Of a stretch of DNA of 64,000 nt, positions 35,542 to 44,114 are shown one piece after another. The notes under the pieces are model-generated. The model ran no database searches. It worked only from the letters and a program-made list of their open reading frames with translations, and was not told the DNA's origin. The DNA comes from Tsuneonella flava (lineage in GTDB: Bacteria > Pseudomonadota > Alphaproteobacteria > Sphingomonadales > Sphingomonadaceae), in contig NZ_PHSO01000003.1 of assembly GCF_002870965.1 (NCBI RefSeq), positions 1 through 64,000 on the forward strand. Reading direction: 5' to 3'. A program made the position numbers and the translations under genes. Every line of letters starts with the position of its first letter. Positions within the stretch are counted from its first letter, which is position 1.

Positions 35542-36370
35542 TCAGTCTTTCGCTTTGCGCGCCTTCGCGCCGATGTTTTGAGAGGTTCCGCAACGCTTGC
35601 CGATGATGCGCCCGCCCGGTTCCAGCCGTTCCAGATCGAATTGTGAAGCGGCCTCAGGGCTTGCTCCTTTCAGGACATAGGCAAGCGCCGCCTCCAGATT
35701 GACGGCGTGGAGATCGGGATTGCCTGCCTCCAGCCCCAGCCGCCCGCCAATCGGTTTGCTGTGGATCACGCGCGCCCGGTAAGGTTGCCCGGTGATCCGG
35801 CGAAGCCAGCCCCGTTGCAGGGCTGTCAGGCGCGAAACGGGATCAGCAGGCAAATAGGGCGAGCAAGTGACAGTGCCCGCCTTTGTCATGGCCGTTGCCG
35901 GGGACGTTTTCATGCGTCCAGAGCCATGCCATGCGGCTGCCATGCCGGGCCAGCGCCTTTGTCAGCAAGTCGGCATAGCGATAGGTCGCCTTCGCCATCC
36001 CCGCCACTGGCACGCCAGCCGCCTGCCAGTGAATCGAGATCATGCGGGTGAACGGCAGCCCGATCTTCTCGGCATGGCGCTCAGCGGCCTTCAGATTGGC
36101 AATCTGAGCGGGTTTCAGTGCATGGCTTTCCCGGTCGGCACGGTTGCGCACGCCGCCCCGGCCCGTGCCTCCAGCGGAAAGGGCTGCCACACCAGAGGTA
36201 AAGTAGTTAATAGCAAGCGCCGTGCCAGTTCGGTCAATCGGCGGATTTGCGAGCGATTTTGGCTGGAGCGGTGCAATTGAAGCTCCACCGAAACCGCAAT
36301 CCCGGTGGAGTTTCAAAGCGCCGCCATGCCGGGCGCTCTGTGGCGTCTTTGGCATGGCGGCAGCGATCAC
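35542..36370 (-). pseudogene. HUH-type replication initiator-like gene, frameshifted
   Basis: Two frames join to one protein-like sequence. The first (start about 36370) reads RMISIHWQAAGVPVAGMAKA, RYADLLTKALARHGSRMAWL and WTHENVPGNGHDKGGHCHLL, containing a HUH-type HCH motif; it hits a stop near 35843. The second frame, from about 35870 to 35542, continues LPADPVSRLTALQRGWLRRI, AALAYVLKGASPEAA and GGRIIGKRCGTSQNIG. The break near 35850-35870 is a single-base indel. Similar genes are found in integrase-bearing islands of sphingomonads; the replication role is inferred from the HUH motif and context. Confidence 0.65.
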
Positions 36371-36657
36371 GCGGCAATCCAGACAATGGCCAGCTTGCCG
36401 GTGCTATTCGGCCTGCGCTGCCCGCTGTCACGGATAACCCCCTTGCGCTTCAATTCGCTGGTGCGCGGCTGGATTGACCAGCGGTCCATATCGAGCCGTG
36501 CCGCCAGTTCGTCGGCGGTAAGGCCATGCGCGCCAGCATCGCGGATTGCGCCCTCTGCCATGCGCTGGAGCCACCCCAGCTTGGGCGCAAGGGCATCGGC
36601 AGCGGCAATCGAGGTTTCCACGTTCCGGTGCCCCGGTGCATCGGGATAGGTGCTCAT
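36367..36657 (-). CDS. Small winged-helix-like protein of the island
   Basis: 96 residues. A helix-turn-helix-like region is visible in AHGLTADELAARLDMDRWSI and QPRTSELKRKGVIRDSGQRR, as in winged-helix proteins controlling island genes. ATG 36657 overlaps the stop of the upstream gene (ATGA). It precedes the HUH pseudogene. Name and target unknown. Confidence 0.65.
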   Translation of the reverse strand: MSTYPDAPGHRNVETSIAAADALAPKLGWLQRMAEGAIRDAGAHGLTADELAARLDMDRWSIQPRTSELKRKGVIRDSGQRRPNSTGKLAIVWIAA

Positions 36658-36857
36658 GCCGCGCCTCCCTCTGCCATCGGTGGCAAGCCTGCGCGATCCA
36701 GCAACTTCGCCAGCCAATCGGCCTGCGCTTCGCTCATGGGCGTTGGATCAACCGCAAGCTGGCCAAGGAATTGCCCGGCCTTGCGGCTCAGGCGGCTGGT
36801 GCCGTTGAGCAGGGCGAGCGCCGCTGCCCGGTGATCGGAAAAGCGCCGTTCAGTCAT
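36654..36857 (-). CDS. Small conserved island protein of unknown function
   Basis: 67 residues (RKAGQFLGQLAVDPTPMSEA, DWLAKLLDRAGLPPM). The C-terminal helix pair is similar to small proteins I associate with this type of island, but no function is known. It starts within the tail of the upstream gene (stop at 36850) and ends in an ATGA overlap with the next. Confidence 0.6.
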   Translation of the reverse strand: MTERRFSDHRAAALALLNGTSRLSRKAGQFLGQLAVDPTPMSEAQADWLAKLLDRAGLPPMAEGGAA

Positions 36858-37038
36858 TGCAGCCCTCCCCAAAGCAGAGCCGTGCCATATCCAGCGCCAT
36901 CCAAGGCGAGAGGCAAAAACGGGAGGCGATCAATTGCACCTGCCGATCCGATGCAGTAGAGGGGGAATGCAACCAGCCGCCAAGTCGATTGCGCGAAGCC
37001 CCGGCCTGCCCGCCGAGGTTTTGCATAAGTGTCGCCAT
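36850..37038 (-). CDS. Small island protein with HTH-like segment
   Basis: 62 residues; the middle reads DRQVQLIASRFCLSPWMALD, like a short helix-turn-helix. GGGAG lies 8 nt upstream of the ATG. A second frame (36854-37045) has ATGA overlaps at both ends but its residues are less protein-like, so this frame is preferred. Confidence 0.5.
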   Translation of the reverse strand: MATLMQNLGGQAGASRNRLGGWLHSPSTASDRQVQLIASRFCLSPWMALDMARLCFGEGCND

Positions 37039-37041
37039 TGC

Positions 37042-37242
37042 TCATGCTCCCGCCTGATAAGTCGGGAGGCTGGCCAGATAGGCGTCAAGCGACGCGACGG
37101 AAACGAGTGTTCGTCGCCCGCACTTTTTCGCTTCAATCTTGCCCATTTTCAGGACTTCATAAATCGAAGTGCGCGACGATCCAGAGTAGGCAACCGCGCC
37201 AGGAATCGGCAAGTGCGATGGTTTGATTTGCATTGTTGTCAT
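37042..37242 (-). CDS. AlpA/excisionase-like helix-turn-helix protein
   Basis: 66 residues. The pattern GAVAYSGSSRTSIYEVLKMG followed by EAKKCGRRTLVSVASLDAYL is the MerR-like winged helix of AlpA/excisionase proteins found beside P4-type integrases. It probably regulates excision or int expression. GGGA lies about 9 nt upstream of ATG 37242. Separated from the next gene upstream by about 90 bp. Confidence 0.8.
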   Translation of the reverse strand: MTTMQIKPSHLPIPGAVAYSGSSRTSIYEVLKMGKIEAKKCGRRTLVSVASLDAYLASLPTYQAGA

Positions 37243-37329
37243 TGGAAAGAATCCCGCAAGGTCCGTGCGGGATTGCCCAGACATTGCGGAAACCAAGGAC
37301 ACCGGATGCTAACCGAAAAACATGGGGGG

Positions 37330-37962
37330 TTATTCAGTTTCCTGCTGGTGGAAGCTCGCAGCGGCGAATTGTTGAACCATCGGCAAGATGATGCTCACGG
37401 CTTCGTTCTCGCCAAAGTCCGTTGATGCGCGCTCAAGCCAGGAATCGATTACACCAGCCATCACGCTTGCCGGATGATCGGACGCATCCTGAGAGACAAG
37501 TTCACGAGCTTGCCTGACGCGGGCAGCGTCCAAGTCTCCCAAGCCAGAATTTTGCATCAAACGCGCGACCGCAGCCAAGCGACTCTTCATTGGAGTCGAC
37601 TTGTCAGCATTGTGAGCTAGCCAGTGATTGGCGATAGCCGCGATTATCCCGTCTTGTTGATTCCGCTTGAGGGAACGGGACGGCGCACCTTGCCGGATGC
37701 GCTCGCAAAAGATTGGATCAAGACGATTGTTCTCGCGCTCAGTCAGGGTTTCGACCGCGTGCAAGATCGGCTGGAGGTGTCGAAGGTCAACACCGTTTTC
37801 CGAAAGATAGCTTGCCGTCGATAGCAGGCAGTTCGCTATCGCATCGCGTTGATCCTGCGAGGGACCGTTCTCATAAATCTCGGTGTTCTTGGCTAGTATC
37901 GAATCCAATAGGTTTAAGCTGTCGATAATTCCAAAAGGCCTGAAACGGCTTGCCTCGTTCAT
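37330..37962 (-). CDS. Unknown island protein next to integrase
   Basis: 210 residues, helical, soluble and not recognised. It starts at an ATG overlapping the integrase stop (ATGA), so it is translated with int. Features include LDSILAKNTEIYENGPSQDQ near the N-terminus and a helix-rich C-terminus. No membrane helix or catalytic motif stands out. A cargo or regulatory role cannot be decided. Confidence 0.7.
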   Translation of the reverse strand: MNEASRFRPFGIIDSLNLLDSILAKNTEIYENGPSQDQRDAIANCLLSTASYLSENGVDLRHLQPILHAVETLTERENNRLDPIFCERIRQGAPSRSLKRNQQDGIIAAIANHWLAHNADKSTPMKSRLAAVARLMQNSGLGDLDAARVRQARELVSQDASDHPASVMAGVIDSWLERASTDFGENEAVSIILPMVQQFAAASFHQQETE

Positions 37963-39203
37963 GCAGCCGCTCCCCGGATTGGCGAAACCTTGGCACCAGC
38001 CGCGCCGTCGCTGGCACAATATGTGGCCCAATCGTCCATGAGCCGCCGCCGTTTGTCGAACAGATCGCCGCGCCGATAGGCCCGCTCCACCTTGTTCTCG
38101 ATGGTGTGGGCCAGCGCCATTTCGGCAACCTCATGGGCATAGCCCGTGCATTCGGCGGCCCAGTCGCGGAAACCCGAACGGAAGCCGTGCACGGTCGCGT
38201 CAACCTTCATGCGGCGCATGAGCATCGCCATGGCCATGCCGGACAGCTTGCCGCCCTTCGCGCCGGGAAACAGGTATGCACTGCCAAGCGGCTGGAGGCT
38301 TTCGAGGATGGCAACAGCGCGCGGGGACAGCGGCACGCGATGCTCTTTCGCGGCCTTCATGCGGTCGGCTGGGATCGTCCAGATCGCCTTTTGCAAATCG
38401 ACCTCTGCCCAAGTCGCGCCGATCACTTCGCCAGAGCGGGCAGCGGTGAGGATCGTAAATTCGAGCGCCAGCGCCGCGACAGCCTCCCGCTTGTGCAGCG
38501 CGCGGACAAAAGCCGGGACTTGCTCATAGGCGATGGCCTTGTGATGGCCGCGCGATAGCTGGGTGCGAGCGGGCAGGATTTGTGCAAGGTGTCCGCGCCA
38601 GCGCGCCGGGTTTTCTCCCTGCCGATAGCCGCGCGCCTTGGCGCTATCGAGCACGGTTTCAATCCGCCCGCGAATGCGGCTGGCAGTCTCGGCTTTCCCT
38701 TTCCAGATCGGCTCAAGGATTTTCAAGACGTGCGCGGTTTCGACCTCGGCAACCGGCAAATCCCCGATCACCGGATAAACATAGGTGTCGAGCGTGTTGC
38801 GCCATTGCTGGCGATGCTTGGGGTTGCGCCAGCTTTCCTCATTCACGGCGATATAGGCGGTTGCCACGTCCCTGAACGTGGTTCCGGCGACCTTGGCAGC
38901 CTGAGCCGCCGCGAGCGTCTGAGCGGCTTCCCTGCCCCTTTCCTCCAGCGGATCAATGCCCGCCTTGACCTTGAGGCGCAGCGCCGCCGCTTCGTCGCGC
39001 GCATCGGCAAGCGACATGCCGCCTTGCCCAGCCGCGCCAAGGCCAACATCGCGCGATCTGCCATTGAGCATAAAGCGAAAGACCCAAGAGCGCGCACCGG
39101 TTGGCTTCACCAGCAAATGCAGCCCGCCACCATCGGCATGGCGTCCCGACTTGGCGTTCTTCACCGCAAGAGAGGTTAGCGCGTTGTGCAGCTTCTTTGG
39201 CAT
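37959..39203 (-). CDS. P4-type tyrosine integrase
   Basis: 414 residues. The N-terminal arm-binding DUF4102 domain (SGRHADGGGLHLLVKPTGAR, RDVGLGAAGQGGMSLADARD) is followed by a core-binding domain and catalytic domain with Arg in TAARSGEV (about 256), HGFRSGFRDWA (His and Arg, about 338-341), His in LAHTIEN (about 363) and the nucleophile Tyr in ERAYRRGD (about 372). GGGAG precedes the ATG. It should catalyse integration and excision of the island, with the attachment site just upstream. Confidence 0.96.
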   Translation of the reverse strand: MPKKLHNALTSLAVKNAKSGRHADGGGLHLLVKPTGARSWVFRFMLNGRSRDVGLGAAGQGGMSLADARDEAAALRLKVKAGIDPLEERGREAAQTLAAAQAAKVAGTTFRDVATAYIAVNEESWRNPKHRQQWRNTLDTYVYPVIGDLPVAEVETAHVLKILEPIWKGKAETASRIRGRIETVLDSAKARGYRQGENPARWRGHLAQILPARTQLSRGHHKAIAYEQVPAFVRALHKREAVAALALEFTILTAARSGEVIGATWAEVDLQKAIWTIPADRMKAAKEHRVPLSPRAVAILESLQPLGSAYLFPGAKGGKLSGMAMAMLMRRMKVDATVHGFRSGFRDWAAECTGYAHEVAEMALAHTIENKVERAYRRGDLFDKRRRLMDDWATYCASDGAAGAKVSPIRGAAA

Positions 39204-39265
39204 TTCGGCTCCCTGTCAGGGAATCGAACCTGCCAGCACCCTACCTCATTGGCGGAAATAGCAGC

Positions 39266-39310
39266 CGTTCCCATAACCGTTCCCCGATAATAGCGTTTTT
39301 TATGGGAACG
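39266..39310. repeat. Inverted repeat upstream of integrase
   Basis: CGTTCCCATAA (39266-39276) and TTATGGGAACG (39300-39310) form an exact 11-bp inverted repeat around 23 bp, with extra GTTCC copies nearby. Its place between int and the presumed right attachment site suits an operator or integrase arm site. Confidence 0.5.
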
Positions 39311-39422
39311 CAACGGAACACATGCGGCCGGTCAGATTGTCACGATGGCATAAGATCATATATTTTACAGTATGTAAGAAGACAAATTCGAACACATCTG
39401 GCGGATAGTTAGGCGGAATCCT

Positions 39423-39434
39423 TCTCCGCCACCT
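39423..39434 (+). repeat. Candidate right attachment site (tRNA-Ser tail copy)
   Basis: TCTCCGCCACCT exactly repeats 24274-24285, the tRNA-Ser 3' tail plus three bases. The same sequence also forms the right arm of a GGCGGA/TCCGCC hairpin that could terminate the receptor gene ending at 39438, so the match has an alternative explanation. Confidence 0.5.
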
Positions 39435-39437
39435 GTA

Positions 39438-41474
39438 TCACAGGCCGATCTTTACCCCCGCCCACACTGTGCGCGGGGTGCCGAGGTCGATTGATCCGGC
39501 CTGATTACGGGTAACGATCGCTTCATTGCTCAGGTTCTCTCCCCGGATCACCAGTGCCAGACGTGCGGTCAGGGGTACTTGCAGGTAAGCATCGATGGTC
39601 GTCGCGGCAGGCAGCAGGTCGGTCTGCAGATCGTCCTCGAACTGTGCGCCGACATGGCGCAGCGTCGTGGCAACGAGCCAACCGGTATCGGGGCGATATG
39701 TCGCCGTGGCGCTGCCTGCCCATTGCGGCACCTGTTGCGGACGATTGCCGTCAAATGCAGCACTCGCCTGCTCCATCCGCGCATCGGTATAGGCCAGCGA
39801 TCCGCGCAAGCTGAACTTGCCCAGCGATAGCCCGGCCCCGGCCTCCAGCCCGCGCGCGTGGATCGCACCGATATTACGGCGCTGGCGGGTCACGGCATCG
39901 AGCGTGACATTGGCAATGGCATGCTCCACCCGATTGTCGAAGGCGGTCAGCGACAAGTCCACCGCTTCGCCGGGTGCGAAGTCGATACCCGCTTCGTATC
40001 CCACCAGCCGTTCGTTATCGAGCGCGGCATTGGCCTGCGTGGTCACGGGGAAGACCACGAACGGGCGGTACAGTTCGTTCAGCGTCGGCAAGCGCAGCCC
40101 GGTATAGGCCGCAGCGCGCAGTCGCACGCCATTGCCCAGCCGGTAGAGCGCTCCGCCGCGCACCGATGTGTCCCAACCCGAACGGTTGGCGAAGCGATCG
40201 CTGATCCTTACCGCGCCGCCCCCGGCACGCTCCACATAGAACCCGTCGCGTATGGTAAACCGGTCGGCCCGTACGCCTGCGGTCAGCGTCAGATCGCCCA
40301 GCGTCAGATCGTTTTCCAGATAGAGGCCGAGGTCGGTATTGCTGCCCCCGGCATGACGGCGGGCGGTAATCTGGCCGGTGAAAGCGCTGAGCGCGGTTTC
40401 GGAGAGTTCGCCCGATGCCTTGCGATAATCCAGCCCGATCCGCAGCACATTGGCCGGGCCAAGCGGAGGGCGCAGCTCGATCTTGCCGCCCAGCCCGGTG
40501 GTCGGCGTGTTGCGTTGATCGAGCACTGGCACGAACCGGGTCGAACTGACGACGACATTCGTGAAATTGCGCGCCTGCACATATCCCAGAATATCGAACT
40601 GCCAGTCCCCGCGCCCGACCAGGCGCAAGCTGGCATCCTGCCCTTCTATAGTGCTGTCCGCCCCGGTGAAGCGCAGCGTCCTGTCATCGCGATAGGCCAG
40701 CGCATGGGCCTGCAACTCGACATTGTTGCTCAGCGGCGCGACCCCGCGCATCTGCACCGAATAGCTATCGTAAGCCGCACGCGCGCTGGCAGGCACCCGC
40801 TGTCGTTCGGGCGTGGTCCAGAAACCCTGCCCGCGATCCCATCGCCCCGACACCGTGGCGAAGCCCGCGCCGAGCGGTGCGGCGAGAGTGGCACTGGCCT
40901 CTGTCTCGCCTCGATCATTCAACAGCACCTGTCCGCTGACCGGGCGGAGCGATGCGGCATCGGCACTGACCATTTCGATGGTTCCCGCCAGTGCGCCCGC
41001 GCCGAACGGGCCCGATCCGCCGCCCCGTGTCACTTGCACATAGGCAAACCGTTCGGGCACAATCGCGCTGAACGGAATATAGCCGAAGAACGGATCGCCC
41101 ATTGGCACACCGTCCAGCAACACCAGCGCCCGGCTGGAAGCATTGCCCCCCAGCGCCCGCAATGTTGCCCCCTGCGCCGATGGATTGGCGGAGCGGCTAT
41201 CCGATCGGCGGAACTGCTGAAATCCGGCAACCGACGCCAGCGCATCCTCTATCCGCCCCGATGCCGTGGTCGCCAGCACCTCCCGCTCGATCCGCCGGGT
41301 GTCGTAGGCAGGTGTCGCGGGCGTATCGCTCAGCCCCTTTCCCGTGACGATAATCGGCGGGCTGCCGTCGCCAGAGGCCTCTTCCGCCAATACGGGAGCA
41401 GGCACCGCGATCCAGACTGACAGCGCAGCGACCAGCCCCGGAATGACGCGCACCGATCCCGCATCGTTCTGCAT
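39438..41474 (-). CDS. TonB-dependent receptor (BtuB-like size)
   Basis: About 678 residues. Signal peptide (VAALSVWIAVPAPVLAEE), TonB-box/plug (PPIIVTGKGLSDTPATPAYD, GFQQFRRSDSRSANPSAQGA, LVLLDGVPMGDPFFGYIPFS) and a barrel of about 22 strands ending TPRRTV-type sequence as TVWAGVKIGL. The size and plug are similar to small-substrate receptors such as BtuB, but no cobalamin riboswitch is seen upstream, so the substrate is unknown. It lies just outside the island's right edge. Confidence 0.9.
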   Translation of the reverse strand: MQNDAGSVRVIPGLVAALSVWIAVPAPVLAEEASGDGSPPIIVTGKGLSDTPATPAYDTRRIEREVLATTASGRIEDALASVAGFQQFRRSDSRSANPSAQGATLRALGGNASSRALVLLDGVPMGDPFFGYIPFSAIVPERFAYVQVTRGGGSGPFGAGALAGTIEMVSADAASLRPVSGQVLLNDRGETEASATLAAPLGAGFATVSGRWDRGQGFWTTPERQRVPASARAAYDSYSVQMRGVAPLSNNVELQAHALAYRDDRTLRFTGADSTIEGQDASLRLVGRGDWQFDILGYVQARNFTNVVVSSTRFVPVLDQRNTPTTGLGGKIELRPPLGPANVLRIGLDYRKASGELSETALSAFTGQITARRHAGGSNTDLGLYLENDLTLGDLTLTAGVRADRFTIRDGFYVERAGGGAVRISDRFANRSGWDTSVRGGALYRLGNGVRLRAAAYTGLRLPTLNELYRPFVVFPVTTQANAALDNERLVGYEAGIDFAPGEAVDLSLTAFDNRVEHAIANVTLDAVTRQRRNIGAIHARGLEAGAGLSLGKFSLRGSLAYTDARMEQASAAFDGNRPQQVPQWAGSATATYRPDTGWLVATTLRHVGAQFEDDLQTDLLPAATTIDAYLQVPLTARLALVIRGENLSNEAIVTRNQAGSIDLGTPRTVWAGVKIGL

Positions 41475-41647
41475 GCCCATATCTTACCAGCCAGAGGTTA
41501 TTACCCAAGAACCGCGGCGTTGCCCCGGTTGACTGGCCGACACAAGCCGTTCTCCGCACTTTCGCAGCTTGCCAAAGCGCGCAGGGCAATGCCATTGGGT
41601 TCGCGATTGGAACTGAATGCGGGCAACGTCCCGAACGGGAGAATACA

Positions 41648-42430
41648 ATGGCATATGAAACCATCACGGCCGAAAGAGACGGCGATGTCCTCAAGATAAC
41701 GCTCAATCGGCCCGAACGGCTCAATGCCTGTCCCCCGGAAATGGCCGGGGAACTGTTCGATGCCTTGCGCGAAATTGGCGATGCCCGCGCGGTGTTGCTG
41801 AGCGGTGCTGGCCGTGCGTTCTGTTCCGGCGCCGATCTGGCTACCAATGCCAGTTCTTCGATCAGCGGCGGCGACCGTGCATACGCTTCGTTGCAACAGG
41901 GCTATAATCCAATGATCCAGCTGCTTGCTTCGGTCCCCGTGCCGGTGGTGGCCGCAGTGAATGGCCCGGCGGCAGGTGTCGGCTGCTCCATCGCACTGGC
42001 GGCGGATTTCGTGATTTCAGGCAAGAGCGGATATTTCCTGCAGGCGTTCGTCAACATCGGTCTGGTGCCCGATGGCGGGTCCAGCTGGATGCTGCCTCGC
42101 CTGATCGGGACCGCGCAGGCGACGCGAATGATGATGCTGGGCGAAAAGATTTCTGGCGAAGAAGCGGAGCGGATCGGCCTGATCTACAAATGCGTGGAAG
42201 ACGATGCGCTGATGGACGAATCATCTGCCCTCGCCACTCGTCTCGCTGGCGGACCGACAGTGGCGCTCGGCCTGATGAAGCGCACCTTACGGGCCGGCTT
42301 GTCCGGCGATCTGAACACCACGCTGCAGGCAGAGGCCGATACTCAGCGGATCGCAGGAAACACTGCCGACGCAGCCGAAGGGGCGATGGCATTCCTTCAG
42401 AAGCGCAAGGCCGCTTTCAAAGGGGCGTGA
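41648..42430 (+). CDS. Enoyl-CoA hydratase/isomerase family protein
   Basis: 260 residues of the crotonase fold. The CoA/oxyanion motifs are GAGRAFCSGADLA (about 55-67) and NGPAAGVGCSIALAADF (about 99-115); the PaaG-like LVPDGGSSWMLPRLIG follows. GGGAG precedes the ATG. It is likely to hydrate or isomerise an enoyl-CoA in fatty or aromatic acid breakdown; the exact substrate is not shown. It overlaps the following convergent gene by 14 bp. Confidence 0.92.
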   Translation: MAYETITAERDGDVLKITLNRPERLNACPPEMAGELFDALREIGDARAVLLSGAGRAFCSGADLATNASSSISGGDRAYASLQQGYNPMIQLLASVPVPVVAAVNGPAAGVGCSIALAADFVISGKSGYFLQAFVNIGLVPDGGSSWMLPRLIGTAQATRMMMLGEKISGEEAERIGLIYKCVEDDALMDESSALATRLAGGPTVALGLMKRTLRAGLSGDLNTTLQAEADTQRIAGNTADAAEGAMAFLQKRKAAFKGA

Positions 42431-43589
42431 GCTCCGCTTCGCGAGCATGTCGCTCGGCAATTGCCGTGGCATAACTGGCGAACAGATCCGCGAAGTGTTC
42501 TTCCATCGTCCGGCTTTTCCACGTGAACGGCGGGAACGGCTTGCTGAACATTTCCACGATGGCCTGCGCTGCGCTGGTCGCGCTGCGCGCGCGATAGCGG
42601 ATGCCTGCCCCGTTGCGCGCATGATCTGCCGCACCGCCAAGGTCGGGCACAATGCTTGGCGTACCCGAAGCGCGGGCCTCCGCCGCCGCCATGCAAAACG
42701 TTTCCGCTTCGCAACCGTGGATTAGCGCATCGGCGCTGGCCACGATCCGGGGGAACTTGGCCCGGTCGGTTTCAGGGCCGAACACCCGGATATGCGGGCT
42801 GCCCGCGATGCGGCGCTTGATATTGTCCTTTTCCTTGCCCTGCCCGAACAGGACCAGCCCGATCTGCAATTGCTGCCCGGCCAGATGAACGGCATCGACC
42901 ACCATCGGCCAGCGCTTTTCGGGAGATAGCCGCCCCACGCCCAGCAACAGATGCGCGCTGGGTGGCAGTTTGCATTCGCGCAGCAATTCGGCCCGCAGTT
43001 CGGGATCGCGCTTTTCCGGGGAGAAGCGATGCGCTTCGATGCCCATCGGATTGATCTCGATATGATCGACCCCGCCCCGCCGCAGCCGCTCGCCCAGTTC
43101 GTGACTGGCGCACACGATGCGGTCGAACCGGTGGCCCATTTCGCGCATATGATCCCAGAATTGGTAGAAATGGCGATCGATCGTCGCACGCCTGAACGGC
43201 GGATTGAGCCAACGATAGGCATAGGCCGACAACGGATCGGCGTGCATCACCATCGAACGGGCGACCGGCGCATCCCATTCGGCGACCATCTTCGAACTAT
43301 GCCAGGGGGTCGATACCTCGACGAAATCGGGCGCCAGTGCATCGAGCGTATCGTGCACCTGATCGGTATCGTCAAAATAGTGATATTTGCCATCGAGAGG
43401 GAAGCGCGGGCACGGCACGAACATGATTCGTGCATTCGGCCCGCGCTCCGATATCTCGGCCCTGGGGCCGGGAGCAACGATAGTGATTTCATGCCCCAGC
43501 GTCGGACCTATAGCGAGTTTCTGTTCGACATAGGTCCGCACACCACCGCCATGCGGGGAATAGAATCCGCAAACGTCAACGATGTGCAT
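42417..43589 (-). CDS. Glycosyltransferase family 4
   Basis: 390 residues, GT-B fold. The N-terminal half opens with DVCGFYSPHGGGVRTYVEQK, typical of GT4 acceptor domains; the donor domain has LLGVGRLSPEKRWPMVVDAV, then the nucleotide-sugar E-x7-E region CEAETFCMAAAEARASGTPS. It transfers a sugar to a lipid or glycan at the membrane. It is the first gene downstream of a cluster with DUF2141, a flippase-like protein and a deacetylase, all on one strand. Confidence 0.92.
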   Translation of the reverse strand: MHIVDVCGFYSPHGGGVRTYVEQKLAIGPTLGHEITIVAPGPRAEISERGPNARIMFVPCPRFPLDGKYHYFDDTDQVHDTLDALAPDFVEVSTPWHSSKMVAEWDAPVARSMVMHADPLSAYAYRWLNPPFRRATIDRHFYQFWDHMREMGHRFDRIVCASHELGERLRRGGVDHIEINPMGIEAHRFSPEKRDPELRAELLRECKLPPSAHLLLGVGRLSPEKRWPMVVDAVHLAGQQLQIGLVLFGQGKEKDNIKRRIAGSPHIRVFGPETDRAKFPRIVASADALIHGCEAETFCMAAAEARASGTPSIVPDLGGAADHARNGAGIRYRARSATSAAQAIVEMFSKPFPPFTWKSRTMEEHFADLFASYATAIAERHAREAELTPL

Positions 43590-43601
43590 GGGCCAAAGCC
43601 C

Positions 43602-44114
43602 TTAACGCTTGAGCGGGGCAACTCCAAGTCCGCTGCGATAATTCATCACGACATCAATCGTAGTCGGGCTCGATCCGGCGCGTGTGGCAACGTGCTTCAC
43701 GTTCGGCTTACCCCACCCCAGCTTGGGGTTGGAGGAGAAGCCGATACCATCAACTTTCCAGCCAAATTTCCGGTTCTTGTCCCGGTCATGCAGCACGCTG
43801 ACGGCATATGTGCCCGCACGCGGCACGCGGATGCAGATCGGAGTCGAAGACGATGCAGGCACTTCCACCCGGCTGAATGTCTTGCCCTGCATGACGAGGA
43901 TGTTGTCGTCCTCAAGGAAGTCTTTCTTAGTTGCCGGGTAAACTTCGATCTTCAGGTTGCCGGTGCGGTCTTTCATGCCGACCGGATTGACCAGGAAGGC
44001 GGGCCCGCTTTCATTCGCGCGGCACTGACCTTCGGCCTTGCCGAGATCGGGTGTCGAGGGGATCGGGGCCGCGGCGACGAGCAGCAGCCCGGCGGGGAGC
44101 AATAGAGCTCTCAT
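43602..44114 (-). CDS. DUF2141 family exported protein
   Basis: 170 residues with a signal peptide (LLLPAGLLLVAAAP). The DUF2141 fold is seen in NLKIEVYPATKKDFLEDDN, TPICIRVPRAGTYAVSVLHD and GFSSNPKLGWGKPNVKH. DUF2141 proteins are periplasmic or surface-exposed and of unknown function. ATG overlap with the flippase-like gene (ATGA) shows tight coupling. Confidence 0.85.
   Translation of the reverse strand: MRALLLPAGLLLVAAAPIPSTPDLGKAEGQCRANESGPAFLVNPVGMKDRTGNLKIEVYPATKKDFLEDDNILVMQGKTFSRVEVPASSSTPICIRVPRAGTYAVSVLHDRDKNRKFGWKVDGIGFSSNPKLGWGKPNVKHVATRAGSSPTTIDVVMNYRSGLGVAPLKR

Larger units (their letters stand above)
24274..39434. mobile_element. Integrated genomic island at tRNA-Ser
   Basis: TCTCCGCCACCT occurs at the tRNA-Ser 3' end (24274-24285) and at 39423-39434, the position expected for two attachment sites. 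Between them lie a P4-type integrase adjacent to the right repeat, an AlpA-like gene, a decayed HUH replication gene, an IS remnant, an unknown gene of lower GC, and a FecIR/TonB cargo. Core genes resume immediately outside. The repeat is short, so the exact right edge is an inference. Confidence 0.6.

Noticed and set aside
36854-37045. Alternative small frame with ATGA overlaps at both ends (MSNGDTYAK)
   Set aside because: Its residues are less protein-like than the frame at 36850-37038, which has an HTH-like core and a better-spaced ribosome site.
39208-39235. tRNA T-arm-like sequence (GGTTCGATTCCCTG) before int
   Set aside because: The stem does not pair as a five-base T-arm and no acceptor, D-arm or anticodon arm fits; part of it serves as the int ribosome site.
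41475-41647. Cobalamin riboswitch upstream of the 678-residue TonB receptor
   Set aside because: No B12-box-like segment or expected core was found on the minus strand; only incidental GC-rich hairpins are present.
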